DNA of 64,000 bases from Hyaloperonospora brassicae (Eukaryota; Oomycota; Peronosporomycetes; Peronosporales; Peronosporaceae), in assembly GCA_947650285.1 (NCBI GenBank), contig CANTFL010001244.1, forward strand, positions 372,001 through 436,000. Direction: 5' to 3'. Under the pieces are notes generated by a model. The model searched no databases. It was not told the origin of the DNA and saw only the letters and a program-made list of their open reading frames with translations. Positions 21,931-35,200 of the stretch are shown here, one piece after another (the first letter of the stretch is position 1; each line of letters starts with the position of its first letter). The translations under genes were made by a program, and so were the position numbers.

Positions 21931-24900
21931 CACCAGATTAACAAAGATTGTTTTTTGCACTCTGTTTCTTGGTGCAAACTTCGATTAAATTATGTTTCGT
22001 CAAATCCTGACTATGAACAAACACCTCATATCTTATTTAAAGATAAATGAGAGTGGATTCCGAGACCTTCACAACGATCCGGATGGCTTGAAATAATGAG
22101 TAACGGTATCTCAAGCACCAATCCGTGATCATACTAGCCAAGATCCAAATTTACACGATGAAAATGTGCGGACAAAAGGTCCTGACTATACTTAAATTGA
22201 GCTTCACAAGGGCAAGCTACGTATTTTATATTAATGCGAGTTTTTAACGAAGGAGTAACAAGCAGTGCATTAATCCGCTGGACAAAAATATTCAGCGTAG
22301 CTACGCCTATCAAGACTACCTATTCGCTGAAAGTAAACAAATACAATTTTCTTCACAAAATAATATATGATGGAAGAAGTTTAAGCTTTAAAACTTTAAG
22401 CCTATAGGGTTATTAACCTATATTATGTTGTCCAGTACCACCCGGAGTTAGAAAATGCGATAGTTTGGCTTTGACTCAGTCACATGTTATACGCGTCGAT
22501 CAGCCCTGATTGTGGGCTTGACGAGGCACTGCCACATTCCAAAGTTTCTAAAATTTATTCGGCGAATTTACGATTAGACCTAAAATTGACGCATATACAT
22601 GTGACAATACTGCTTAAAGCTTTTGTAAAATTGCTCGACCATTTCGACTAAACGGGAAGATAATTAATTATAACAGAATTTTGGTAGTAGTGCTTTCGGC
22701 GAGTATATACCTGCGATCGACCGCTATATATAATATGATATCGGCGTGAATGAGAGACTAAAGCTGCGCTGGAAAATGATGATCTGGACTTGAATTCATG
22801 AGCAGTTTTAGGCGCGCGACGCATCTTACCACAAAAATAGTAAAATAAATTAAGTTGCAATCAGTGTAAATATACATTTCACACTAGATATGACAATTCT
22901 GCATAGTATCGACACGAGAATTTTGCTATCGTAACCACGTTTGACAGCTCAATTTGGAATGATTGGAGATAAAGAGGCTAGCGCTTCCATAATTCATCAT
23001 AAACGATACAATTGCCACAAGGATTTTTGCGTAATTTTTCTACTAATATATGAATTTCGTCTTGGAAAGGAAAAAAAGGTATGGGTGTCTCGGTTGCAAC
23101 GAGAACAAAAGTTCACCTGTTTTTAATCGCGAACCTCCACAAAGAATCACCCCTTACATCTAAAATAGTGGTATAAAGGACGTGATCACCTGATGCATTT
23201 TTTTAATGCTGCATACATATAATTAAAAGTAATGGATTCACAATGATTACTCGCCGACCAGTATCAGGATAACTTTGATGTAGCTTAGTGTTACACGCAA
23301 CCGACGACGAACACCGCCTAAATATAGCAGTGTTGATCCGATCGCAATTAGACAGCGCACAAATTATGCTAGTCGCCTCGATGTCAACAATAAATGAGCA
23401 TATGATTAACACACACCTACGAAAAGAGATTGGAAAAGAATAATGTAGATAGCGTGCTATGAGCGAAAAGGTTTCGGACAATTTGAATATGACTCACTAA
23501 TGAAATAATATGTATCAGACGGTATATAATACAAAGCTTGCTTTTAATTAAGCGATTATTTTGCATTGTGTTTTATAGAGCGATGCTTGTCGCCGAATTT
23601 GTTGTAGCCTTTCACAATGTGATAGGATGTACACAACAAGACAAATGAAATATGGAGCATTACAAGACAAGGCGGGAAAAGAATGGAACGGACGATCCTC
23701 ATATGGACTGAGGCATGCTTCAAACGCCTATATGAGTTACCAGAAATGTTTCTTTGATTGCTTCATTTCTACTACTATATATATGTCGTCTCGGAGAGGC
23801 CGTGTAAGCTGAATTCTAACTGTAGTATCTTCCTGAACATAAATCAAGAAATATGGAATTGTTATGATAAATACTAAAATTTATTTAATATTACGGAAAA
23901 AAGTGGGTATCAGGTAAAACATTGCTATGGTTCTCAAACATTTTCGATTACCGATCATTTGATAGAGAACAATATGACGTTTTAAAAACTTTATAATATT
24001 GTCCGGTCATGTGATGTTCGACAGAGACACTGGTTCGTGATTTTTTCTTTAAAATAGTGCGGGAAGAAGATGCAGTCAGCTAATAGCCACTGAATGTAAT
24101 GACAATTCTACCGTATCAATGTTAGTGGTCAAGGTGCTATCTGCCTCATTGTGTATATTATATATATATATGTATTGATACTATAAGGATCCATACCTAT
24201 CTGAGATCTGCAATTAATTTGTTGTTATACATGTTTCTTCAATATGAGGCCGCCGCCACTCGCCAAGGTTCCTAAAACGGTAGTCGATTGCGCTATACTA
24301 TTCGGAATATTGATGTTCACAATATTATCACTCCTATCACAAAATGTGCGAGCTTTAATAAGAGCTTATTGCTAAAAGGACATGTCCTTTCCATTAATAT
24401 ATCGGCAACGCGATTTACACGGATTTATGAACGATTAGGCAGTCTTTTCTGTAACGATTACTTGCCGGTAGGTTACCAATAGATTGGGATTCCATTTTGT
24501 GTCAAAACATTTGTTCAACAATACGTTACACTATCGAAAAGATAATATAATCAAGCAGTGCATGTTTTAGTTGCTACGACGACATCCCAAAAATGGCATG
24601 AAAATTCTCACCTAATACACTATTTTGATATTTTATGGCTGTATGAAATTGTGCAAAATCAGCAATTTATCGTTTAGTATAAACTGTATAGAAGGGAATT
24701 TTTCGGTATTGTTATGTTATATTATTTGAAAATCAGTCTCCGTCGGATTGCATTTGAGCAAAATATGCAATCTTCAACGTTTTGCATAAATTGACAAGTT
24801 GAATGTCATGTTAAGCGATAAAGAAAAGACATTATGAATGTATCTCAACTTTAAAGATGCAAAGAAGTATTAGTCATCTGTTTGTTAAAAAAGGTGCGTA

Positions 24901-27900
24901 TATGTGGCCAATCATTTATATACTTAAGTCTTGCTATTCGTACGCACCGATGTCATCAATACAATAAGTTTATATCACAAGGTGTCCATAGGTTAAGCCA
25001 ACCACCTTACCTCTATTTTCAAACAGCTCAATAATGCATTTTACTAAACCAGCATGTATTTTCTGCATAATAGATTTGCCAGGATGCATCATTCATAGCG
25101 AGACCTAATTCTGGCATTAATCTGATAGACGCTAGGCAACGAATCATTTATAAGCCCCCAAATTGTATTAAGATTATGCAGATATTGCGCTAATGCCAGC
25201 AAAGATTGTTATTTTTCAGTCCATCGTTGAGCACAAACTGAAAAGCACTACTGCAAAAATTTATAATCGCGATTGAGTTGCCGCGGAAGTGTTACAGGGT
25301 GAAAATTCCATTGCACTTTTCTTTTGGTCGTTACCTATCGTGTTTTAGAGTTGCATCACATATCTAAAACCTATTTATGTGAAAATTTAAACTATACATC
25401 GCCCTAATTGCCCATTGGTATAAATTGTGGCTTCGGTATTTGTTAAAAAGTGACTTATAGAAAAAATAAACATAAATATTTCATAAGATTAGTTATATAA
25501 TCCGCGTGTCAAATTAGTTTTACCCGACAATTTTTGCTAAATAATAATAATTTTCTGCTTGAATCTTTTCATTATAAACATTTGAGTAGGCTTTCGGACA
25601 GGACGCCGGCCGGTACAGTGTAGACATAAATAAGTGCTCTAAATTTATCAAGAAAAAGATAGAGGCTAGCCAACTTCTCCGGGTATCAATATTTCTTTCT
25701 TATTAATTTTTTAGTTTTAAACGTATAGAGTAAACACAATATTTCGCAGTAACTTCGCTGATATGGATTCAAATTGCAAGCTTCCATTTATATGAAATTT
25801 TTTGCAATACAATTCATTACAATACATTTTAACGTATTTATATATTAGCCCATATAGCTTATGTGACGGGTAATCTTATAAATCAGCATTATCTTATTAA
25901 TTCAAATTTAATTCAATACCTATATAGCCTTTGGCGGAAATGAAATAAGAAATAACACCATATATTATTTATTTTCACAATTTATGGTTTGAGTGCCAAA
26001 CCATGTAAATGGGATTACATCTAAAAAGATTTTCGATAAAATAGATTTCCAAATAATATATTTTCAAGGACGTGAATAAACTTGCGCCATGTATGTCTTT
26101 TCAATTATAAGTGCATGATAAAGTCACATGAACGTATCTAGTGAGAGCGAATACTTGCATTATTAGAACATACCATGCATTACGCTCCGCTACCAGAAAA
26201 AAGTGAAAAAGCGATAGAAATGTAAAATGCATAACAAATGAAAAGGGATACGAAGTCCATGATAAAGTGCAACGGAGGCATATGTCAAGCCAAACTCCGA
26301 GACAATTTGTGGATGAGTTGGAATCAGCAAGTTATACTTAAATAGATTGTAGTACCGAATGCATAGCAAATTATTGACATCGTAAAAACTGATGATGTTT
26401 GAATAAAAATTATTTACACAGGTGTGTCATGAAAAGCCAGAACGTTGTATACGTACTGCTGATGCGCTAAAAACCGTTAGTCATAACATTTATGGTAGGC
26501 ATTAAATATTTTGATTGGGCGATAAAACATATATGAGCGTACACAATGGATCAATAATAAATCAGTGGTGACTCGTTTTTCGCGATCGTCCGTGATGAGA
26601 GAGGTCAAAAAGTGCTCGGACTTGTTATGACTATATCTGTTCGATCAACAGATGCATTATTAGTCTCTTTATATTATAGAGCTGCTGCCAGACTTGGAGG
26701 GTCTTTAATAATCAATTTGTGAAAGCCTTAATCAGTGCATGCGTTTAAACTATTATAGACGCAAAATGATTTGAACCGAGTGCATATTTCACTTTCAGAC
26801 GGTATAAAGTGCATATATCACAAGCTTAAGACAAACTTCTCGTGTGACCTTTCTTTATTTGTTATACGATTTCTCACAAACTTTGAATGGTAAGGGAGGA
26901 AATTTACACTGATGACCTTTCGAATATTTTGCACAATGAACCTCTATTATGAAGCGTAGGATATTGAACCTAAATCGTCAAACATGTTTATGTTCAATAA
27001 ATTGCATTAAGTTTAACTAAGGAACCACAGAATATTCTGAACAAGCTTATGCCATCTGGAAATATAATCAAAATCTGATTTATAGCACAAGTAATATCAA
27101 TACTCACTTCATCAGAAGCGATGGTGGGAGGCAAATCTATTTATTGCGCGATCAGCAAAACGAGCGCAGCGGTGGCTGGAGAAGATTGTCAATAACAACG
27201 ATTTATATATACCTTCACGGACCTGGGAATGCTTTCGGATATATCGTCTGTATCAGAAATGGAAATTGATTGGCAACAGAGACGCATACAATCTTCTCTT
27301 TCGAGTATGAATATGCGCGAATCATAATACCCGAAAAAAATATATGTTATGGGCCTTTTGGCGCGTCAAATGTTATTACTATCCTCTTGAACCCATCATT
27401 ATCCACGTATATCGAACAAGCAACACATTTGGAATAGAATCGATAGTAATAAAAATTCATCCCGGAAGCAAAGTTCGTTTAAGACCTGATTGCACATGCC
27501 TCATAGAGCTCGTATACGAAAAAAGTTACTACAAAAGCATATTACTAATGTATGCAATATATTTATTACTTTACTAGACGGCTAGTATCTGAGTTACTTG
27601 TCTGGTAAAACAATAGGGCCCTGTTAGAACACAAACACTACAAAACAAGTATTACCGCTAATAATTTCCAAGATTTCAATGAACCTCTTATTACCTATAA
27701 TAGCAATTTAAATTGTACGAAATGCGTGTGGCAACGGTTCTGGGCATAATCAAAGGTGGCGTATAGAACTTACATTAAAATGCGTTTTTTGCGATTCGTA
27801 CATAAATCGCTTTAAATAAGTATTTTTATGCGAGTGTAATCGTTCTCGTTTCTTTAACGCGAGATCGTTCGACACATAAAAAGGTAATTGTGGAAATAAT

Positions 27901-28696
27901 AGGGATTTGCTGGAAGAAATGAACCCATTCATGCATTTCATTTTTGCTAGCATACCGGTGATCGATATACAGATTTACGGGCAGTAGGAGATATTTTCCA
28001 ATGATTTTACCTAAGAAATAGACCTTTTTTAACATACAGACTACTAGCATCAAACACAAAAAATATGAGGGTAGAACTGCATCTCTTTCATGCAGTATAG
28101 GCCTAGTAGGCCATGTATAAAGTGGGGTAACATTATTAGCGCGATATCCAAAGGGTTACAACGTAAAATCCGAATATAGGATATAAAATGAAACCATATT
28201 GCAAACGGATACTAGTCACAGCTCAGATAAACTTTGTTATTTTAAGACCGTAAACTATGGTTGATTGAAGGTAAGTCTGAGGAAATATAAATGGAGTTTT
28301 TCAGTACCTGGAAATATTGTACTTGTCAGTATAGAATGGGTTATCGTGATCTCTATTACACTTTGTCAGCGGTATCTTAGGCGTCGAATCCATGTATTTG
28401 CCTATATTTGTCTTCAAAATTTAGACAAATGATGGGAGTGTTAGAGCAGGTACAGTCTAGTAATACGCGGCAAAACGAGATTGAAAGCCTCAAGAGCAAA
28501 CTTAGACTAATTCTTATATCAATTTAAGAAGTCGTGGCAACATGCTCGATTTTACACCAGCTCTGAAGTGTGTGATGCACACGACTCAAGCCACGTCCTT
28601 ATCGAATATCTTATAAAATTCGTTCTTTGTGAGTTTATTTTCACTACCGATACAAATTACCTTTTCCTTCCACGACAGTAGGACCAATTGCACGCA

Positions 28697-28698
<2 letters not shown>
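21931..28698. other. AT-rich spacer, no supported gene
   Basis: About 6.8 kb of AT-rich sequence. Reading both strands I found only short motif-free frames and no tRNA- or rRNA-like sequence. The first five bases (CACCA) are the presumed target-site copy of element 1. Confidence 0.6.

Positions 28699-28751
<53 letters not shown>
28699..28751. repeat. (AT)n microsatellite
   Basis: About 26 uninterrupted AT dinucleotides. Confidence 0.97.
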
Positions 28752-28752
<1 letters not shown>

Positions 28753-31254
28753 TTCGACTTTTTCTTGTAATATAAATGGGCTCATTACCCTTCCCGAGGA
28801 AAAAGTGAATTAAAATGAAGTCAGGATATTTGTCCATCCAACAAATCTAGTATATTACGTTTTATTCTGTTCTCGGTGATGTCTAACAGTTCAGTAGAAT
28901 AATAAAGCGATACTGTCGAGCTTTTACGGGTTAGACTAACACAAACGGAAATGAACCCAAGGATTAAACACGTGGTAATATTGGGAGCATCTAAGAAATA
29001 ATATCAAGGGATGTATTTTTTTTAAAAGATAATAACCAGAAGACAGATATATTTTTGTCGTTTGGTATACTTTCTTGCCAATTCTCACGCCGGCAACATT
29101 ATTCAAAATTACAGACAATAATATAATAAATTAGTCTTAGACGATCTAGATGACATCGATTAAGTCTGGAAGAAAGGGCTCGAGTAGAACTAATTTGTAT
29201 CGACCATTAAATGGTATTTGATGGTTAAAGGACACGTCCAATATGTAATATTTTAGCTCCTACAAAGATAGCCTTAGTAAAACACCACTAGATCTAAGTA
29301 TATTTTCAGTCAATATCTGTAAGAGAGATATGGTAGATAATTTAACGACAGAGGATGGAGCTTAAGCAGATCCGTATCTCATTCAAAGGTAAGACTCGAA
29401 GTGTGAACATTTCCAAGAGCGGCGAAGACAGGGTCGAATCTAGACAAGCTAAAATGTAGACCTAAATAGTCTGCTAGCTTCTAACTTTTAGTTGTGGTAC
29501 AAGTTACTGATAACTCAAATTTTTAGCTCATTAAGTGCTTGAATGTACATGGATCGGAGCGAATCACAAGTATAAGTTTTAATTGCGAATGTTTGAATTT
29601 TACCAACCATCATTTTCATTCAAAAATACTACGGCACAAAGTAAGTAAAGTGAGTGACAAAGAGTCTAATTATTGGTTTAGGTTAAATATGATATATACA
29701 CGCCAACCGCTAGTTGATGTGCACAATTGTTATAGATTGGATGTCACAACACGTACTTATATTTCAATAAAGAGGTTAGTACTGATCGGAAAACGGAGAT
29801 ATATCGGTGCACAATTTAATCAATGCGGTCTGAGTTCTACCTCTACTATGTAGCATCGCTTCAGTAGGTTATCCTCCTTTGTAGTGTACTTGAGATGACT
29901 AGATACTAAACACATCAATTGTCAATGGAAATTTTCTTCGTACTGTAAGCCAGTACGTTATTGCCAAAGCTACATTACAAATCCCGCGCCAAAATAATCT
30001 CGACTGTTATGATCATTAGATACCAAACATGGCACGTATACATGATTAATAAAACTTATACTGACCTCAATTTTATTATAAAACCTCGGTAATAACCAGT
30101 AATGCAATATATCAGGATTTTTTAAACCCTACCAGTGTGCTACCGGATATGCATATTTATGAAAGGATGATAGGTGTCTGTCTGATGACGATAAATTGGA
30201 AGTTACCGAGCGATTTGCAACATAGCAACATCTCAAGCTTTACATCCTCACATAGGTACATAGCACAGCCTAATTCTAACAATCGTCAAGTTGTTAAAGG
30301 CCCAATTTAGGCGACCAGACGCGTGAGAACTGAACGGGCAATATTTTCAGCTAATCGCATCACATTGTCGATATCAACCGAACAGAAATGACGACGTCCA
30401 TATGGTCGATCGACGAAATGAAGTATATACTTCGGTTGATATATCGATGAGCATCAAAAAAGTCATTTAATTTACTCCACGTAGCAGATTATTACATATT
30501 TAACACAGCCACAATCAAGAGCGACAGCTTTTGCAAACCAATATACTATTGCGGAGCACGCAAAGTTTACGGATACCAAAGAAATTGCACTGATATAATT
30601 TCGCGATGAAGGGCTCGGCAAGCGTCGTCATCGATCTTGACGATTGCAACCAACTCTCATGTGGATGACGAAGCTTTATAAAATAAACGCAGTCGTTTTT
30701 TGTGATATAGGTGTCAGCATTTGATAAGTATATATTAGACGATTGGTAAATGGCATCATTAAGGTTGTGTCTAGCCGCTTAATCATATCACTATGTGTCC
30801 ATAGAGGTCCTAAACGTTTTCTTGACGCTTTAAAGATTAGCCTACCGACGATCGCTGAATGGTTATACTTGTAAAACGAAGCGATTGGTAGTCGGTGTGT
30901 ATCAACGATTTTCCACAATCGTGTTTATTGTCCGATGATGACTTCCCGTTATCTTAGGTACCTATGTACAAGCAAGTGTGAATTTTTAAGGTATTGATGG
31001 GCCAAATTATACTCTCTATCTACGCAAGAGTCTTTGTAATGTTGAAACTTAGCAGAGCGTTGAAGAGAATAGCACTTGTGGGTCGAAGCAGCAAAACCAA
31101 AGGTGCGTCATCTTATGAGTGTAACTCTTTCCTACCGTTGCTACTCATTGTTCTTGGTCACTTATCCATTCCAACAGCTTCATCAATCCTGGCGTTCCTT
31201 TCCCCATGTTCCTTTTCCTTTTCCATATAACGGTTTCTCTGATGTTGCTAATAT
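28752..31254. other. AT-rich spacer with one 12-bp inverted repeat
   Basis: No gene supported. ATATCAACCGAA at 30371-30382 is a perfect inverted match of TTCGGTTGATAT at 30431-30442 with a 48-nt spacer. Confidence 0.5.
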
Positions 31255-31420
31255 ATTTTCCGTTGAACACAAGAATTGGGTACGTCACTATCTGGCAGGA
31301 CATTTAAGGGGTGAACCCCAAGCACCAGGACCCTACGGTTTAACTTTTCACTGCTGGGTATCGAACCTGTGACCTATAGGGTATGGCTGCCACACATTCC
31401 GGCTTGAGCTACAGCTTACA
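31255..31420 (-). mobile_element. tRNA-derived SINE (minus strand)
   Basis: On the minus strand a pol III A box, TAGCTCAAGCCGG (31411-31399), is followed 44 nt later by a B box, GGTTCGATACC (31367-31357), with tRNA-like intervening sequence. The sequence then leaves the tRNA pattern (CAGCAGTGAAAAG and on), as expected for the body of a SINE rather than a functional tRNA gene. The acceptor stem does not close convincingly. SINEs are transcribed by pol III and mobilised by LINE enzymes. The 3' limit is a guess because I cannot see a clear tail or target-site duplication. Confidence 0.7.
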
Positions 31421-32214
31421 AAATGCACGAGCTGGTGTTCTATCCTGGTCGTACTAATTGGGGCATATTATAGACACGCTTCTCCTTTTGCATGTCCATA
31501 ACATACCCTTCGCATCACCCAATTGTGACATGTATTACCATAGAGTGCATATTAGTTATTGGTAGAAGGTATGATATTAACATTGGCGGATACAACTCAA
31601 GAAGCCAATTTAACTTTGCCTGTAGATTGTTTCCTAAATTCACGTAGGAAAACGTTTCCGACTCTGATAAATATTGATACTGATTTTTGTTATTTATGAT
31701 GCTGTATATTTACGGTTAACTGTACACGTCTAATAGCATCGGTGAGTACCCGACGACTACAAAAGAATCAATACTACTGCTAGTAGGAGAGCCCTATCAT
31801 GCATTTATACAATACGGTATTGAGCTTGGCAGAAATGATTTGGAACGATGATGTTGAAGTCGTTTTAGGTGCTTAATCCAAACGTCCTAATTTTTATCTA
31901 CTCATTCTAATTTTCGAAATCGTAGTCAATACATTCACACATCATTTTCCGTATCAAAAAAGAGGGACAAATCATTACTATCAGCGAATGGGTCTAGAAG
32001 CAGCACACATATTTGGTTTTCTGAAACGAACCCTTAAATTAGTCATTAGACGCGAAACTGATGACGAATGAAGAACTTGCTGTCACGAGACAATTAGTCA
32101 GACGTGTCTTATAAAAAACGTAGAATTTTACTTAAACGCTCTATGTACTTTTAAGGTATTCGGTAAAGTCGAGATTCATTCTAGTAAAGTTAGATATCGT
32201 TGGTGCTTTGATAC

Positions 32215-32249
<35 letters not shown>

Positions 32250-35200
32250 AGGAAGCGATAAGAAAGCGCGACTCGATAGTTCGCTGATTTGACAAAAAGT
32301 TGTCTTACCAATTATACGATCAATTGTATTTATTACAAAAATAACTACGGTCATAGACTTCTCCAAAAGAATCATCGTATCCTATTATCTCACATTAATA
32401 CAGTTTCTTGTTCATTACGTATTGCTGAACATGACGCTATTTACTCACTAATTTAGTTGCAGCGTATTCTACTATATTAATCTATTTATAGATAGAAGCG
32501 ATTTATGGGAGATGCGATATGGCCATTAGCTGAATTTGTGATAGTAACACCACGTCAATTTTACATATATGACGATAGGGAGCCATTTAAACGGTGCCAG
32601 TGCTATTCCACTCGCCACCGAGGGCGTTATAAGATAGGTAATTTCACTAGTTGTTGTGAGTGGTTGAGAATATTGTCCAATCGCAACAAAGGTGCTTTCA
32701 AGCGTAGCAAATTTAAAGGCCGCCGATTTCATGGCCCATTCGAATGATTTGCAGAAGATCACGCTGGATTTTTTAGCACTATCTATCGTCATTCTAGCCT
32801 ATTGCTGAAGTTACCCACCATCCACATATATATATCCTCGTTAGTAATGGTATACTTATCTTATATTTTAATCGATAACGAGTAGCAATCGCTATCCCCA
32901 CTTTGTCCACTTTGTCATGAAGTTTGAACTTGTAGATAGAGTGACGAAGTATCTCTTTCTCACCTTTCTCGCATCGTAAAACGTCTCGAATCCAGTTGGA
33001 TATTAAGGCAGAACATATATCTAAACTATTGTTAAGCTCATATCGTCTTGCGATCGAGGCCAAAGCATAGTATCACGCGAGATCTTATAATCATGATACA
33101 CCAACATGACGTGTAAAGATTCAGCATTTAAATAGATACCTACATTTTCTTCTTCACTATCTAAATTTCACTTCGTTAGACTTCATCTTGCGACTACAAA
33201 AGTAGTCCACCAATAAAAACCTGCATGTCCATAGAATAATGCGGCTGTACCACCCACTTTCTTGAACACATTATAATCGCAGATGTTTGATACGAAGTAG
33301 GATGATTTAAGATCGGCGTTAAAGCTAATTAAGCTTTCAAAAAAAATACATGCGATCACTTTTCCCCCACCAATTTCTGTCCCTTCATTATTAAAATTTT
33401 ATAATTAATTAGTTCTTAATTGAGATCGATCTTTAGTTCGTTACGGGTCCCGCTTTCTCTCATCTCAAGTTCTATATCATCGAGTGGTCCAAGCCTAGGC
33501 TGGTTGGATTGTTGAGGTATATTCAGATCGCAAATGACCCCCTAAATCCGGTAATTTCGAACAATGTTTTTTAATAATAGTGGCAGAATTTTCAGCCAAT
33601 GTGGAAATCGTACTGCGTTCCGAGACCAGACAAAGATGTCTAAGCTTTACATCTCGGCTAATCTCATTAAGTGGCTTTTTGCACTTTTTTATACCGCGAA
33701 TACACAAATTAGGTGATATACGATACCTTGATTGTTGTATTATCGACTTATAATGAAGTATTCAGTAGATAGCAACATTTAATAAAAGAATATAATCATG
33801 CGACTTCTAATACTTTCGATTTACATACGTTACAGCTAATAACACTTATTTTCCCATGTTCCATACCTTTCGACGTCTCCAAAACGCTTAGATAGAATGA
33901 TTAACAAATATTATTTGTCACGAAAATTTTATTATCGAACAGAAATTAAATACAGAGAGGTTCACGAGGTGGTAAAATCACCAATGTACATAAAATCTTT
34001 GATATTGATTAATGGTGTTGGATTGGTAGTTGGACGTCTTTGACGACCCCTCCAACCGCCTTCGATGATTCTGTACAAATAAAAGGTAAAATCGGCATGA
34101 AACCTTAGGTAGCCGTAAAGAGCGTTACGATGAATATTTGAAATACCTGAATGGCGTCTTTTTTGCCAACTGGCATTAAAAGACTATTTTGTTTGGTATT
34201 AATAGCCAATTTAACAAGCCCGAGGGTGCAATAAACGTGACATTCGCTCTTGCCGATTTCGTCTTTTCCACCACTCCAAATACGCTCGGAAATATAAAAG
34301 AACAGTACCACATCGCTTCAATTGTTAGTTTAAAATAACTCATTATTCACTGACATATTCTATACAATCACTCTTGTCATCGAACATCGCACACATATTA
34401 ATTTACAGCGAGATATCTTCTCTATTATGTTCAGTGATTACCTCTGTCGTTAAAGCTCAAGGTGGACGCGAGGGTTTAATTGTTGTGCTTTTAGTAGTAC
34501 CTTGATCAAAGCTGTCAATTTTTGCAAAAAAAGGGGTACGTAAAATCGTACAACATGCGTGATTCGATCGGTCTATCCACACCAATATTGCAGGCTGCTA
34601 CACGCACCATGGGGGGAAGACATCGCCTTAACTATGATTTGAAAGGTTTGGTTGAACTAATTTTAGCGTAATATTTCCTGATTGCTTAGAGGTAGTACAT
34701 TTGGATCACCAATACGGATGTCGATGATCGAAATCTATAATTAGGTGTTATAACCTCTGAAATCGCAGCCATATGCTAATTTATATCCTAGGCGAACAAA
34801 GTACTACCTTTGTATAATTTAAGCGGTGTGGTAAGTAAGCCTTCAGTCGACATTCAATTGTTATTTACTGCAATGTTCCTAATTACCAGTGGATGATATC
34901 TTTTTTACATAATATCCTTGGTCATGATACCTTCATGTTAATGAATAACCCCTCTTATAGCAAATGAAAAATATATCATCATCAATTTGGTATATGTTGC
35001 CTTATCAGAAAAAAGTGTATGAAGTTATCGAAGACTCAACCTCCTTCTATGAGCTTCTATATAATCGCGTATCGCTTGATATAATCATCTAATCGTTAAA
35101 ACTCTACAATCTGATGTATCTTAGAACGCATCACCCTTTTAGAAATATTGTCTGGATGATAGCTAGACATTTTTTATCATTATAATGCATCGTAGTCGCG

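Noticed and set aside
31357..31411. Functional tRNA gene
   Set aside because: A and B boxes are present but the acceptor stem does not close and the sequence diverges after the B box; fits a SINE better.
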